Of a stretch of 64,000 nucleotides of DNA, positions 37,898 to 51,717 are shown piece by piece; position 1 is the first letter of the stretch, and each line of letters begins with the position of its first letter. The stretch spans positions 1,564,993 through 1,628,992 of the forward strand of contig QAOA01001300.1 of NCBI GenBank assembly GCA_003255065.1, given 5' to 3'. The position numbers and the translations under genes are program-made. The notes beneath the pieces were generated by a model that had not been told where the DNA came from, made no database searches, and was given only the letters and a program-made list of their open reading frames with translations. Origin of the DNA: Cercis canadensis. Taxonomy: Eukaryota; Streptophyta; Magnoliopsida; Fabales; Fabaceae.

Positions 37898-37903
37898 GAG
37901 ACA
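37898..37903 (-). promoter_or_regulatory. possible auxin response element (GAGACA on plus)
   Basis: Second TGTCTC-type core upstream of the minus-strand SAUR, oriented toward the gene. Evidence is limited to the motif and its position. Confidence 0.3.
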
Positions 37904-38621
37904 TTTAAACATTTGATCTTTTAATTTGTAGCTAAGAGAGAATGTCAGTACCCATCGATCGCCATTAATAACATAGTAATCTACGAGTGGTTGCATAAGA
38001 GTTGGAATAGTTATTTTAGTTAAAAGAGTGAAAATGTGAACCATTAAAATCCCAGAAGGGATTGAATGATTGGCCATGTATTTCTCCCAACCTTGCATAT
38101 ATGGCGCTATGTCTTCTTAAGCCAGTATTTTTCATCTTTTATTTCTACTTTCTTTTCCAAAAAAATTAAAAAGAAGCGTAAATACCTGAGGTTGAAAACC
38201 AAATACCAGTCCATTATTAAAAGGAACTTTAAAATTAATTTTTTCCAAAAAATTCCAAAAATATATTGCAAGTTCTGTATGTCTTGGCCTAATATTTTTC
38301 TTTTTCTTTATTTTTATTTTGTCATTTTTTTTTTTGCTAATGTTTGTTTTTTGGTCTTGATTGTAAAGGAACAGAGTTATCACCATAGCCCAAATAAGGA
38401 AAAAAAAAAAAAAGGAAAGAGCCCGTAAGAACAGAACAAAACCAAACAGAAGCATTTGGGTCATGTTTATGCATTTAGTATTGGGCCATTATCCTTTTGA
38501 ATCTAACAAGTGCTTGAATTTTTCTTTTTAGTCAGCCTTCTTGCTGGTGGGCTTTTGTATGGCATCATGTGGGTTTAATTAGCTTTTGTTTATACGGCAA
38601 CAAAATATGAGATAGTCACTC

Positions 38622-38645
38622 CAGTATATATATATATATATATAT
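38622..38645. repeat. (TA)n microsatellite
   Basis: An uninterrupted TA run in intergenic DNA upstream of the second helicase gene. Confidence 0.9.
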
Positions 38646-39301
38646 GAGAAAGTCATACAAGATATTATAGCGAAAGAAAAGCAGTTTAAAATATAAAAAT
38701 ATATAACAAAACCATATTCGTTGATCTTCTTAAATTATTTATATATAAAGAGAATTATTTTTCAGTTATACATTAGAAGTGTAAATTTGACTGTTTTCGT
38801 ACATCTTAAAATGAAATGTTGATCAAGATAGTTGAGTAGAATGTCTACAGAAATATGTAAAATTAGGTATATAATGTTTTATTCCAATGTCAGTGTATTA
38901 ACTAGTTGATTAATAATATTTTTTTTTTACAACTATTTCTATTTGATTAGAATGTTAAGCGGGGGGAGCAATGGCAAGGAATAAGGATATTTAGGAAGAC
39001 GAAAATGGGAATGTTAAAAGGCATTTTTAGTAATGGTTGTGTATTGCTACTGAGACTTTGGTAATCTCAGAAGTCAGAAGCAATAATGGCCATAACTGCT
39101 TCAATTATAGAAAAAAATTGTAAGAAATATCAATTTACATTTCCGCGCTGATGTTGGGGAAACGAAAAGTCCTCACTAAACATGCATCTCCCAAGGCCAA
39201 GGGTCAGGCTTTTGAAGTTATAATTAAGGATCCCTTCCCCAAATCAGTACTGCTCATCTCATCAGGAACAGCAACAGGAATAGTGCTACACACACAAGGT
39301 A

Positions 39302-39660
39302 TCTGTTTGTATGTATGTAATGTAATGTATAGTATGCCAATTCATCACACAAGCATGAAGCATATATAGTTGTTAGGCAAAGCATAACATAACAGTCCTA
39401 AACAGAGTCACCTTTTCCCTCCTTCTTAAGTCTTGGTCAATTTCATCTTTTCTTTCTTTCTTTCTTCTGCTACTCTACTTTCTGTTTGTATGTATGTAAT
39501 GTAATGTATAGTATGCCAATTCATCACACAAGCATGAAGCATATATAGTTGGTAGGCAAAGCATAACATAACAGTCCTAAACAGAGTCACCTTTTGCCTC
39601 CTTCTTAAGTCTTGGTCAATTTCATCTTTTCTTTCTTTCTTTCTTCTGCTACTTTACTTT
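39302..39660 (+). repeat. 179-bp tandem direct duplication
   Basis: Bases 39302-39480 and 39481-39660 are adjacent direct copies. I count only about three or four substitutions between them, for example GTTGTTAGG against GTTGGTAGG. Each copy starts TCTGTTTGTATG and ends in a CTTT-rich stretch. The pair lies 350-700 bases upstream of the second helicase start codon. The near identity points to a recent event. Confidence 0.95.
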
Positions 39661-39830
39661 TTCTCTGAGGGTGACAATGACTCCTGTACGGCCATTTGCT
39701 TTTGGTAACCCATATAAGTAAATATGTTAATGGAGTAAAGGAATCTCTAGGTATACAAGAGAGGAAAAGAGAGATTATGATTCAAGATTTGCATCTCTTC
39801 TTTTCTTTCCTTCATTTTTATGGCTATAGC

Positions 39831-39833
<3 letters not shown>

Positions 39834-39875
<42 letters not shown>
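39834..39875. repeat. (CA)n-(TA)n compound microsatellite
   Basis: About 13 CA units followed by about seven TA units, 130 bases before the second helicase start codon, so probably in the promoter or 5' leader. It is likely to be length-polymorphic. Confidence 0.92.
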
Positions 39876-40003
39876 GCAGCCACCCATACATTAATAACAC
39901 ATATATATCTTATAGCGTCACTGCTAAGCTACCTCTTTCTCTTCCTCTGTATTTGAATTCGATTTGCTTTTGAGTAAATTAATTTAGAAAAGAAGCGAGG
40001 AAG

Positions 40004-43000
40004 ATGAAGAAAATTGATCACAAAAAGAAAGAGGTTGAGGTTGATGGTAGAGAATTGTTAGATACGGTGTTCTCTTGGTCTATCAGGGATGTTCTCGATG
40101 TAGATCTCTACAAAGCCCAGGTTTGCTCCCCACCATCATCATCCTCTTTCTTACACTCTTTTTTGTCAATTATGAGCCACAGCTAGGGGCAATGCATGCA
40201 TGCATGTCAATTGGTTAGATTTGTAAAGATATCAATTACAGTAAAAGGTTGTGTAATTGTTTGATTTGTTAGACATATTACAAAGGGCCAAAGAAATATT
40301 CTTCTCATCATAGGAATGCAGTTTTAACTTTCAATTAACTCAGTTTCACTAATGCTCATTCGTCAACATTGTATACTAATTCAACTCGGCAATGCCAGAA
40401 CATCTTGAGCCTTACTATTTGGTTGAGTATCAGTCGCACAGAACCTAATCAATGTAATAGCATAGATTATGCTATGGGAGTAGATAGTTATAGAATAGAA
40501 TAATTAGAGATCATTCTGGGACATCAAATTTATCCAAGTTATTGCCTTTTGAAAGAATATTTAGTCACACAGACTTAGTTATTTTGATACCTAACTAAGT
40601 GCTTATTTACTGCATTCAATTGTCGGCGTTCAGCGTTGACAAGACAAGTATTCTAAGTTCTTGCTCATTTGTTTGACAGGTGAAGAAAATCCCAGACGCA
40701 TTTTCATCAAAATCTGCTTATTTGAGTTCATTCGGTTTCCCACTCCTTGAGGAAGCGCGCGCTGACTTGCTATCAAGCATGAGTAGTCTATCCCAAGCAC
40801 CTATATGCGAAATATTCCTTGTCAGAAAAGCAAAGAATTTTCAACTTCCCAGCGACTTATTTTACCACCTTGTGTTGAAAAGGCATGGAACAGGTAAATA
40901 TGAGCCTGTAGTTGGAGACCTCATTGCTCTAACCCATGTAAAACCAAAATGCATTGATGATCTCAACACGCCCAACAATCCCTATGTTGTTGCCTTCATT
41001 CATAAGGTAAAGGTAGATGGTTATTCTATTCCAATTGAATTCTCAGTGCTATCATCCAAACTCATCACAACTGAAGGTATGGTTAAGTACGAGCAACAAA
41101 CTGTCTTTGCTGTTTGCCTGACTAACATGACCACCAATATACGCATCTGGATGTCACTCAACAGTAAACTGAAAGGGGGCAACATGAAGATTATTGATCA
41201 AGTTCTTCAAAACAATTCCTCTGTAAGAAAATTTACGAGTTCCTAAATTTTTGTTGAAATTAGAGTTGAGAGACTTGACCCATATTTTCATATGATATAC
41301 ATAATTGGTATCTTGACAGGATTCTGAAACTTGTACCAAATGCCGCGGCATGGAAAATTGCAATGCTAGATATTCAGAAATTAGAGGCCAAATATACTCC
41401 CCAGATTTAAATGACTCCCAAAAAGATGCAGTTCTAAGCTGCATTAAAACAAGGGAATGCTATCATGAGAACACAGTCAAATTAATATGGGGACCTCCCG
41501 GGACTGGGAAGACAAAAACCGTGGGCTTGCTGCTATCATTTCTCCTTAAAATGAAGTGTAGAACACTAACATGTGCTCCCACTAATGTTGCAGTACTGGA
41601 AGTTACAAAGCGGCTCCTAAAGCAAGTTACGAATAACGAGTTTCAACATGGTAATTATGGGCTTGGAGATATTGTTTTATTCGGGAATGGAAAGCGTATG
41701 ATGATTGATGATCATGATGAACTTCAAGATGTATTTCTTAATTACCGTGTTGATGCACTGGGAGAAACTTTGCGTGGGTGGACGCGGAGCTTATGCTCAA
41801 TGATATCTTTGCTTGAGGACCCAGAAAAACAGTACCTTGAGTACTTGAAAGACACAGATACCAGAGAGAAAGACAAGAGCCTTGACAATGAGAAGATAAA
41901 GAGCAATCACGAAAAGGAGGCAATCAGTGGCCAAAAGTCCAAAGGCAAGAATAAAAAGGAAGTAAGAAGAAAGGACAAAAAGCTGAAAGGAAAAAAGGAG
42001 TTCTCAAGAGACAAGGAATATGTGGGTGGCCTATCTAAAAGCTCGGAAAATGAACAGGAGCATGTAAAATGTGATAAACCTTGGACTTTCGAGGAGTTTG
42101 TATGTCAGAGATTCAATAGCATAAATGAACGCCTAACCTCTTGCATTCCGAATCTGTATACACACCTACCAACTTCTTTCATCTCATTAGAAGATTTGAA
42201 GAACATGTCCAAAGCACTTGCTCTGCTTCCTTCTCTCAAAACGTTGTTAAATAAATTCAGCAGAGGGAATGCTGGGTTAAAGCAAATACTTTATGTATCC
42301 CAAGACAGAGAGAGCAAGGTTGGTAGCTTTTTAAAGCTGAGAATGGTAAGGAAAGAGTGCCTTCATATACTTAAGTTGCTTCCTCAGAAATTCTCTGTTC
42401 CGATTTCTGATACCAGATTAAAAAATTTCTGCTTGGAAAATGCACGCTTGATCTTTTGTACCGTGTCAAGCTGTGTCAAATTGCATGTAAGGGGGATGCC
42501 TCCGCTGGAAATATTGGTTATTGATGAAGCAGCACAGCTCAAAGAATGTGAATCAACCATTCCTTTGCAGCTTTCTGGTCTACGCCACGCGATCCTTATA
42601 GGGGATGAAAGGCAATTGCCTGCAATGGTTCAAAGCAAGGTTTGGAGTACTATGATGATATACTCTCTTTACCACTTCTTTGCCTTTTTCACACGTAACT
42701 AATAATTTTAATGTTAACACAATCGAATTGTTTGTTCCTAGATTTCTGAAGAAGCAGAATTCGGGAGAAGTTTATTTGAAAGATTGGTTTTGTTGGGGCG
42801 CAAGAAACACCTTCTCGATGTACAACACAGAATGCATCCATCCATTAGTTTATTCCCCAAAAGGGAGTTCTATGACAGTAAAATTTTGGATGGTCAGAAT
42901 GTCAAAGAGAAAAGCTACAAAAGGAAATTCCTTCAGGGAAAGATGTATGGCTCCTACTCTTTTTTGAATGTGACACATGGAAAGGAGGAAATTGATGACA

Positions 43001-44772
43001 AGCATAGTCAGAGAAACATGGTTGAGGCATCCATTGTCTCAGCTATAGTCGAAAATCTTCATAAAGGTGCGTGTACAAATGTAGCTAAATTGAAATCACC
43101 AAAATGCAAATCTTTTCTGCTAGAATATGGTCTCTAAGTGTGATATCTTTGTTTCCTAGCTCGTTGTTGATAACTGACTCGGTCATTTCTGTTTATCTCT
43201 TTTTTCCGTTCTAAAAAGAATATGTTAGGACAAAGAAAAAGGTGAGAGTGGGGGTCATATCACCGTACAAGGCTCAAGTTCAAGCCATTGAAGATAAAGT
43301 CAAGAGATATGCTAAAGATTTTGATTCTGATAGTGGCTTCAACATAAACGTTCGTTCTGTTGATGGGTTCCAAGGTAGTGAGGAGGACGTGATAATTATC
43401 TCGACAGTAAGATGTAATGGCAGGGGATCAATTGGTTTTCTTTCTGAGAGGCGAAGGGTAAATGTGGCATTGACCCGGGCAAGGTGGTTAGGTTTACTCG
43501 AACCTCAGATTATTACATGCTATCCCTCTTGTGGCTTTGCAGTTAACACTCTTGTTTTGCTATATATGTAGGCATTGTCTTTGGATTCTTGGGCACGAAA
43601 CAACATTAGTTAACAGTAACACTGTTTGGAGGGGATTGGTGATAGATGCTAAGAAACGAGGTTGTTTCTATAATGCTGAGGAGGACAATAGCCTAGGCCG
43701 GGCCATTTTGTCTTCCTTGATTGAGCAAAATGAAGTAGATACTTTACAGAATATACGTCTTCCTTTGTTCAGAGACAGAAATACAAGATGGAAGGTGCGC
43801 AGGATTTTCTCTTCAATCCAACTTCAATGTATTTTGGACTAGTTTACAGAATTGCAAATAAGTTCAAAAAGATTAGACTTTCCATGTTAAACACACACAA
43901 TATGCTATTTTCTCTTCTAGTCTAGAATTGACGCTAGTTCTTACTTCAAAACAAAATTAGTCGCCTCAGAGATTAAATGGTCACTTCTGTAGCTGAATTT
44001 GGTTGTTCCCTGGTCAACAAACATAATTGATCAAATAGCAGGTGATATTTTGCCATGTCTTTGGTTTAATCTACCAAGAGAGTTTAGATTATATACAGAA
44101 ATCGCTAAGTTAAGAGAGTGAGGGTATTCTCAAAAGATGGTGTTTCTTTTTCTTAATGTGCTTTCCATTATAGGTTCAATTCAGTGATGAATTTTGGTAT
44201 TCCATGGGGAGAGTTGGAAACAGGGAGACGTGCAACCAAGTGCTTTGCACAATAGAAAAGCTCTCAAGTGGTTGGCGTCAGAATCACAAGAAGAGAAACA
44301 TTTTAGTCCACGGTGGGGTGTCTTCCCAGGTGTTAGAGGAATACATGGTCAATAGGTTGCTGAGTCTTTTCTGGACTGTGGACATTCTCCAGGAGAACTC
44401 ACATTACATTCAGGTCATGATGGTCTGGGATATCTTGCCAAAGTCTGATATTCAAAAGATAGCAAAACGTGTTGACATATCATATAGTAGCTATACAACA
44501 GTTATGATAGAGTGCTGCAAATACAAATGTGTTGAAGGGTAAGTGTAAGCACTACTGATTTTCAAGCAAAAAAATTGTCAATTCTATATTTGAAGCACCA
44601 CTCGGTTTTCTTAACATGTTTCAGGAATGTTGTCGTTCCAATGAGATGGCCAGTGGACTCAAGCATGAGCTCTGAAGTTCAAGCTGTGGAGTTGTCGAAA
44701 CCATTTGCTTTACTTAGTATAGGGGGAGTTTCAAAGACAAGAGGCTACAACCAATGGGTAAGGAAGCTATAA
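40004..44772 (+). CDS. SEN1/UPF1-like superfamily 1 helicase, At1g65810-like group
   Basis: The gene encodes a predicted ATP-dependent RNA/DNA helicase. Exons: 40004-40120, 40680-41222, 41320-42639, 42742-43066, 43219-43483, 43572-43794, 44174-44538 and 44625-44772, giving 1101 aa with every junction in phase. The first 250 residues, beginning [20 protein letters not shown], form the family's N-terminal domain. Motor motifs: [10 protein letters not shown] near 278, [19 protein letters not shown] near 622, [17 protein letters not shown] near 688, [15 protein letters not shown] near 816 and [12 protein letters not shown] Lys/Glu-rich insertion at about residues 400-450 sits between motif Ia and the DEAA box. 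The last 150 residues, after [14 protein letters not shown], continue as a conserved C-terminal extension. It shares little with the 18.5-kb helicase outside the motor motifs. Function beyond helicase activity is unknown. Confidence 0.92.
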
Positions 44773-45304
44773 GCCTATAAGTGTAATTACGGTTTTCAGT
44801 AACCGAAGAAAGGGCACAGCTGAGGTTAAAGTCAAATTCACTGGAAGAAAAGAAAATGAATGCAGAAGGAAAATACAGTGGGGCCAATAAGACCGAGTAA
44901 TTAGAAATTATAGAACTGAACTAGAAAGCACGATAGCATATTGCTCATCAGTGACAAGCCAAGCAAAAAATTCGCAATGTTCTGTCTACTTTCCTGACAA
45001 TCACAACTTATATCTCAAAAAACCCGGAGACTATCACTCTTTATTTTCCTATTAACCTGAAATATGATTATTGCCATAATTATGGTATGCTTTATGCTTA
45101 TGAATATGATTATACATGTCACCAATTGCCATTCAGGAAGTCCAATTTGTTCCAGTCAGTGACTATGAGTGATTAGATTATCACAGTGATCCCTTCCTCT
45201 CATTGACATACCGTCATATTCCTATTGTGGTGTTTCTCATGATGCCATATAATTCCCTGGGCTGTTTAATTACATGAGCCATAAGGAAGCAGTCCAATTC
45301 TGTG
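44773..45304. other. spacer between convergent helicase and TPR genes
   Basis: Shared 3' UTR region of two convergent genes. No gene is seen. Confidence 0.6.
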
Positions 45305-48300
45305 TCATTGTCTTGCGTAACGGTCGACTAGTGCTTTAGCTCTCTCTGGTGCAAAAAAACGAGCCTGCACAAAGAGCCAAGGTTCAACAAATGGTGAACA
45401 ACTACATTGAAAAGATTTATAAAGACAGGATAAATAATCAACAAGATCCCAAGAACATCAATTTAAATCAAGCCCTGGCTTCCAGGGCACCATTGAAAAC
45501 TTGTGTGCTACTTGAATACACCTGCTTGGGCTGGCGATCTTGTAGGACACGTTACTAACTTACCCACCCAGAATACGGGTTGGTCTATGTATATATGTTG
45601 CTTAACATTTTTTTAAATCTACTAAGAGGCAAGTAAAAATTCATATACTAACTTGTATGAACATCCTCTCTGCATCTCCAACGTTGTTGTTCTCTTTCAG
45701 GATAATTCCCTGCAGAAGTATAACAGTGATAAGATTTGAAAGCATGTCCTCTTTCAAACAACGCTGATTAGTCCAAAGAGCATGATCAAGAATAGATGAG
45801 CTAACAAAGTAACTTCTACAAAACATTTTACTAACTGTTTTGAAGCATGAAACGTAGCTTTTGCACACTGTATAGAAGTCACTAACAAATGAATGAAGAA
45901 AACTAACTACAGCGTATTTGCAGAAGTTATCATGTTTTATGAAAGAATTTTGTGCTTTTGAAAGGTTTGTGCAACTAGCATCACTCAAATACGAAACAGT
46001 ATTTCATTGCTTTTGCTCAGACCCTGCAATCCATGCCCCTTCCAAAAGAAAGGAGTCAAGTTGTAGTGATCTCCTGGATCTACTAATTTCTCTAGCTCTG
46101 TTCAATGAAAAGTTTTCTAATGATAAAAAGTAATACTACTAATATTACATTCTTATTATTTTTCTTCTTGTTTTCTTCAATTTGAATTACTATGAACAGA
46201 AACGAACATAACCTGCAGGACAAGTGTATAGAGGAGAGAATTAGAGACCTTAGCTAGGTATCCACGGAAATCATCAGGGTGAGTAGATATGAGCTGATCG
46301 TAAACAGCTACAGCATCACTGATATGGCCCCAATCTGAATAGGCTTTCCCAAGAAGTAATTCAACCTGAGTGTTGCAGAGATAGAAAGAACAAAAATAAA
46401 TAAAAAAATTGAGATATGTTCTCAATGTAAGCAAAACCAAACAAATATACTGTTCATATTATAAAATAAATAAACAATGCTGAGTAGGAGGAAAAGAAAA
46501 AATAAGTACGCCATGAATGCTACATCAAGGAAGATCCTGAAAGGGGACTAGAAAATATCAAATGAAATTTATTCCAATTAATGGTGCCCCTAGAGGCTAG
46601 TGTGATTCCAATACACTAGGTCTGGTGGTCCCTTTGCCATTTTATAAAGTGCATTCATATACATGGAGAAAGCATTCATTGTAGAGAATTTTGTATCTCA
46701 CAGCATAAAGTTCTTTAATTACTTTGTCCTAGTTAAGCTTTGTAAATTCACTATTATTTCTCAAACCTGTTTTTTATACATGAAAATGATGGTATTTTAT
46801 AATCAATAACAGAGGAAGTGATAAAGCATTGAGGACTATCTGATTCTCCTGAAAATAATATGAAAGAAGCAAGTTGGTAGTCATTTTATTTTCATAATAG
46901 AAACTATTATCTGTTTCAAGAAAATATTCTTTTCATTTGACTTGAAACTCCAAGAATCTTAACTCCTGTAAAACCAGATACTACTAGAACAGATGGTATT
47001 TTCAGGAGTTTTCTATCTATGAGAAGAATAGAATGGGAAAAAAAATGAAAAGGGAATGGGAAAGGATAAGGAAACTGGTGCTCATCTTGAGGGTAAAACC
47101 AAACGATCATGTTGCCATTAAAATTATGGGCACATTTTCGTGCTGACGAGGGCCCTCTTGCACTGATGTTGTTAGGTAAAAACTACTCAGGCAACACAGT
47201 AAAGCACAAAACACAGAATGGATAGATTAGGCCTCTGGAATTGTATAACACTAGACACCACTGCCGCTGCAGGGTAGTGCTATTACAGCCCCTAGACCTC
47301 CAAAGAGAGTAATCTTTCATTTCCTCTAACAAGATAAAAATAACCGAATGCCCCTTCTAACTCAGCCACTTCCCTAAATAACACACTCCCCATGCACACA
47401 CACGTGAACTCACCCAACTAACTTCCCCCCACATCCGGAACACCCCTTTTTCTCCTTTCATACACTCTCAGCCTTTTCTGCTGGTTTGGACCTACTTCAG
47501 TCCTAGAGGGTTCATCTAATTCAGGCCCACTATCCTCTAGTTCTTTTGGGCTAACAGATGTTTTCTCCTTTTTCCTTTTATTTCTTTCTTGCTCTCTTTA
47601 GGAGGGATTCCTAATCTTCCTGCTTTATAGCCTTTCTCTCTCTTAATAAAGTCTTCTTTATTGACCAAAAAAAAAAAAGTTTAAGTGTAGAGCTTTATAT
47701 GTGAAATTAACATCTGTGATCACTGAACTAAAGCACAAGTTTTCATTTCGTAATTTATTGATCTTCAAACTATGTACATCTATCCCAATGAAGAAAAAGA
47801 TACATAATCCATTATTTTTGGAAATATGACCTACTTGGATTGGGTCCAGCATCTGTGATTTCACTTGACTGCTATCAGCTTTATTGCCTAAGTTTTCTAA
47901 ACTTAGACGCTCTCTACAGGCCAGAAGGAATTGAACAGCCTGTAGAAGAAACAATGAGAAAATGACATTTAAATTAATTCATAATCCACGAGAATCAGAT
48001 GGTGTAACATGTACTATAGAGGTATCCACCAAGAAAGATTTAATTGGTGCGGCATGTGCATCCTAATAATTTGTTATCAGGATGACGAACCTCATCTGGC
48101 TTTTTTGCAGCAATCAATGAATTGGTGAGGCCTCGCAGGACTTCAAAATTGATATCTTTAGACACCTGTCAAGGAGCAAAACAAAATTCATGGATAATGC
48201 TGCTGGATTTTCTAAAGAAGCCTGATATAATTAACCATAAAAATTGATGGTTATAGCCTCTTCTACACTCTAATTTTAAATTCCGCTTGAGAATATGTGG

Positions 48301-51300
48301 GGTTGTATTTATGTGGTGAAAAACGTCCTATTTAATTGTGCAACTGATTGGTGTACACAATAAATATAACCAAAAAGCTGTAAAGCACATATCATGTTAT
48401 GTAAAGAACAAAAAAAGAAAAGAAAATAAACCATAAATTCATCAAACTTATGTCATAAACTTTCATGTGTGCGCTTGATTCTTGGCATCCTTACTATGAT
48501 TAAGCATTTCATTTTGGGCAATCATTGTAAACAGCTAACAGTGGCAAGTGTTCAGCACATGTTGAGAAGACTGACCATTGCTGAACTTTTGTATGCAACA
48601 ACACTCCCTTCATAATCTTTTAGTTCAAACTTAACTTCTCCAAGCAAACGAAAAACATCAGGGTCACTAGGTTTTTCCTTGAAAGACAAAAGAAATCACA
48701 GCTATTAGTTCAAGGGATATATGGAAAGCATGACTTACACAAGATATATGGAGGCAAATTCAATGAGATGTCCAAGGTCAAAATATTAATAAACCTTAGA
48801 CAAGTCATCAAGTAGAGAGGCAGCTCTTGCATACTCTCCTAGTTCTGCCAAAGTTACTGCAGCTCCCTGAAAATCCTTTCAAGTTATTCAGTAACACTGA
48901 AAATACCAGAATAGAACTAGAATCCCTGACTTACTTCAAGAGCAGCTGGATCTTTGGGGGAGTTACTTAGTGTTGTCTCATATTCCTTCAGTCTACTCTG
49001 CCACATATCAGGAAGCATATCTTTAATCATTCCGTAACTTTTCATACCAAAGTTAGTACTTTTAATATGTGTGTCAGAGACAGAGAAGGGCATGATGCTA
49101 GCCAATAGTGTAATACTTTTCCAGAACGATAGGAATGATTCCAGTGCAACATGACTCTACTTTAGCAACAAAGTACTGATAGACTTAAATTAGTAATGTG
49201 GATTTCAAGGTAAGTAGCTGCAAAGTTAATAGACAAGAAAGAGTTACTACTCTCTTCTCACATCAAATTTCCTGTGAAGAGAAACAACAAATTCAATTCT
49301 TTATTCCTTTTCCTGGAAATGAGTGTCTGTGCATGTAGAACGCTTCACATGAGTATATCTGATATGACATACCTCTCTTTCATATCAAAGCTTTCAGCAT
49401 TCCTGCTTATTATGCCTAATTTTGGGAAACCTATGAATATTGCTGAAAGAAAAAAGACTAACCAAATGGATGCCAAAATTTGTTATCTACCAGCTGTCTC
49501 CCCTTCTTACCAATCTATGAAAGGAAACAATACTAGAGCAATTCATTGAACATTTTCTTCATATGAAAAGAAAAGAAAAAAACAAAACATGCATGCTGAG
49601 AAAATTAGTGCCTGAAGAAAAACAATAGTCAGATGAAAATGATACCTGAAGAGTAGCTTTCTCCTCCTCTGACAGCTTACTATTGACCACTGCACTGTCT
49701 TCAGTGGGACTAACACTGAAAGATTTAAATCCATATCTCAATTAAACAATTACTTATAACTCAAGCAATTAAAGGAACATGGTGAGGAAAAGATATCAAT
49801 AATAGAACAAAATGATGCCGTATCTGCTATACTCCAGAATATTGTCTGTTTTTCAATGTGCATACATACCTTCCTGATGGAAGAAAATCTCCAAGAGCAA
49901 AAACCAGACCAAAGACCAAGACAGCTACACCTACTCCAATCTGTACCATGACAATTATATCTGTGTAGTATGTTCGAAGTACAAATTTATGTGCTAGAAA
50001 AGAACACTTTTACCTTGGTACCAAGGCCAATTGTCTTCTTGTCCGAGGCAATAGGTGCATCATAGTCAATTGCTCCAAATTCTTTTTCCTCATCTGCCTT
50101 TTTTTGTTCAAGTGCGGACCTGCGTAGGGCAGAAAACCGAATAATTCATTTTCAAATAATCTATGGAGATGCAAAACCAAAATTCTTACAAAAAGAGATT
50201 TTTGTTACAATCCCCCAACCAACAAAAAGTGTGGTAAGAAAGAGAATGAAAAGAACTAAAGCTATACCTTCTAACTGCTTTTAGCCGTTCCTCAAATTCA
50301 ACATCCAATGAACTGTTCTTAGATTTTTTATCACCTCGAGAACTTAAACGAGGTGCCTCTACAAGGAAAACTTCATGTTAACTTGATGCATCAAAATAAA
50401 CTAAAAGATACAAAAATAAGAGCATAACAAATCATAGGAAAGAGCAGTTTGCTAAACAGCAATTGACGCAGTTGCGCATATAACGGCAAGCATATCCACG
50501 CCTACAGATGAGTGACCGGATTACAGATCATAATTAGATGAACATATGTTTCATGGTTAAAAAGAAGTTAAACCTTCTGGCTTCAACTCCGTTCATTTTC
50601 ATAGAGTTTTACCTTTATCAAGCTTGTTTGTGCTAATGAAATGTCTCAATCAATATGGGTTTCAAATGCAATTTCATATGCTTCCCTTTCTTGCTAAAAA
50701 CAACAAAAGAGTAAGCCAATGTGATGCCAACAATAAACCAGTATACTTCACTAATTTTTGTCATATATAAGGTATGTGGATGCTCAAATTTACTTAGCAT
50801 CAGATGAAGTGTGGAGATCCAACTATTTCAATGCAAGTTGAGTTTTAGCACTATTCCTCCTATAGTCTTCCTGGTAAAAGATACAATAGTAAAGGGGTGG
50901 AATCTGTGAGTCATCAACTGTAAGCATATAACAGCAATTAGCAAATCAAAGGATGTAAGCCGAAGTTGCCAAATATTAAATGAAAAGTTGATCCACTTAC
51001 GAGGGGATACTGGGAAAAACTGTTTAGTTGTTGATTCCCTGCACCAAACAATACCGTTAAGCATTACAACAGTAAATAACATAATAGCAGAGTTAATCAG
51101 ATAAACAGACGAAGGAGAGATAGAGATAGAGATAGAGAGACTGATTACTGAAGTAGAGAAAGGATTTTTAAGATAAGATACCTTTGCTGCGACGCCAAGC
51201 CCTTGTCCTCCCTCGAGGTAGTGATTTTGTTAGTCTAAATAATTAAAATCAACCAATGAATCTCCAAAAGGAAAAGAAAATCCCAAACACAAACAAGAAG

Positions 51301-51717
51301 AAAAGGATATAATTAGGAACCCCTATTATAATCAAAAAGCAAAAGTTGAATGCTGATACCCACCCACCATAAGTGATAATATGATACAAATGTTCAAAAT
51401 TTTAATTTAGAAAAGGAAATGTCGAGCTTCATCGGACAAAAAAAAATTGAAAACAGACTTGTAGACTTGTAGGTGAATTTTAACGCAAGACACTTTGATG
51501 ATCATTCAAGCACAGATAATTATAACTTTACGGAAACTATTCACTTTAAATGTTATGATATCTTTGACTTTAATCGGATGATTAAAAAGAGAAAGCTTTG
51601 AGCGAGAGAGACCTTGTTCTTGTTAGTGTTGTTGGCCCCAAAACCACGGCTGGGCTTGGAATCTGAGCATTGTATTTGAAAAGATAGAAAACCGCTGCCT
51701 CTGATTGTGGTATACAT
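45305..51717 (-). CDS. chloroplast-type tetratricopeptide repeat protein (At1g78915-like)
   Basis: The gene encodes a predicted plastid membrane-anchored TPR scaffold protein. Exons in transcript order: 51613-51717, 51182-51234, 51001-51038, 50268-50358, 50014-50119, 49870-49940, 49646-49715, 48935-48997, 48795-48866, 48576-48677, 48091-48165, 47835-47939, 46249-46365, 45653-45709 and 45305-45364. These fifteen small exons give 394 aa with all phases consistent. Residues 1 to about 85 are Ser/Thr/Lys/Arg-rich, like a transit peptide. One membrane span follows at about 132-152 (VGVAVLVFGLVFALGDFLP). TPR helices then run to the end, with AAVTLAELGEYARAASLL, DVFRLLGEVKFELKDYEGS and LLLGKAYSDWGHISDAVAVY. 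It ends ARFFAPERAKALVDRYARQ. The exact partner and role are unknown. SLOW GREEN 1 is a related plastid TPR protein (family knowledge). The last exon was found only by homology-guided reading. Confidence 0.85.

Larger units (their letters stand above)
37512..40003. other. intergenic between divergent SAUR and helicase genes
   Basis: About 2.5 kb holding the minus-strand SAUR promoter on the left and the second helicase promoter on the right. It includes two candidate auxin elements, a (TA)n run, a 179-bp tandem duplication and a (CA)n-(TA)n microsatellite. No gene is seen. Confidence 0.65.

Noticed and set aside
45349-45558. Plus-strand open frame overlapping the last TPR exon
   Set aside because: The minus strand here encodes the conserved TPR C-terminus; the plus frame is a shadow plus 3' UTR.
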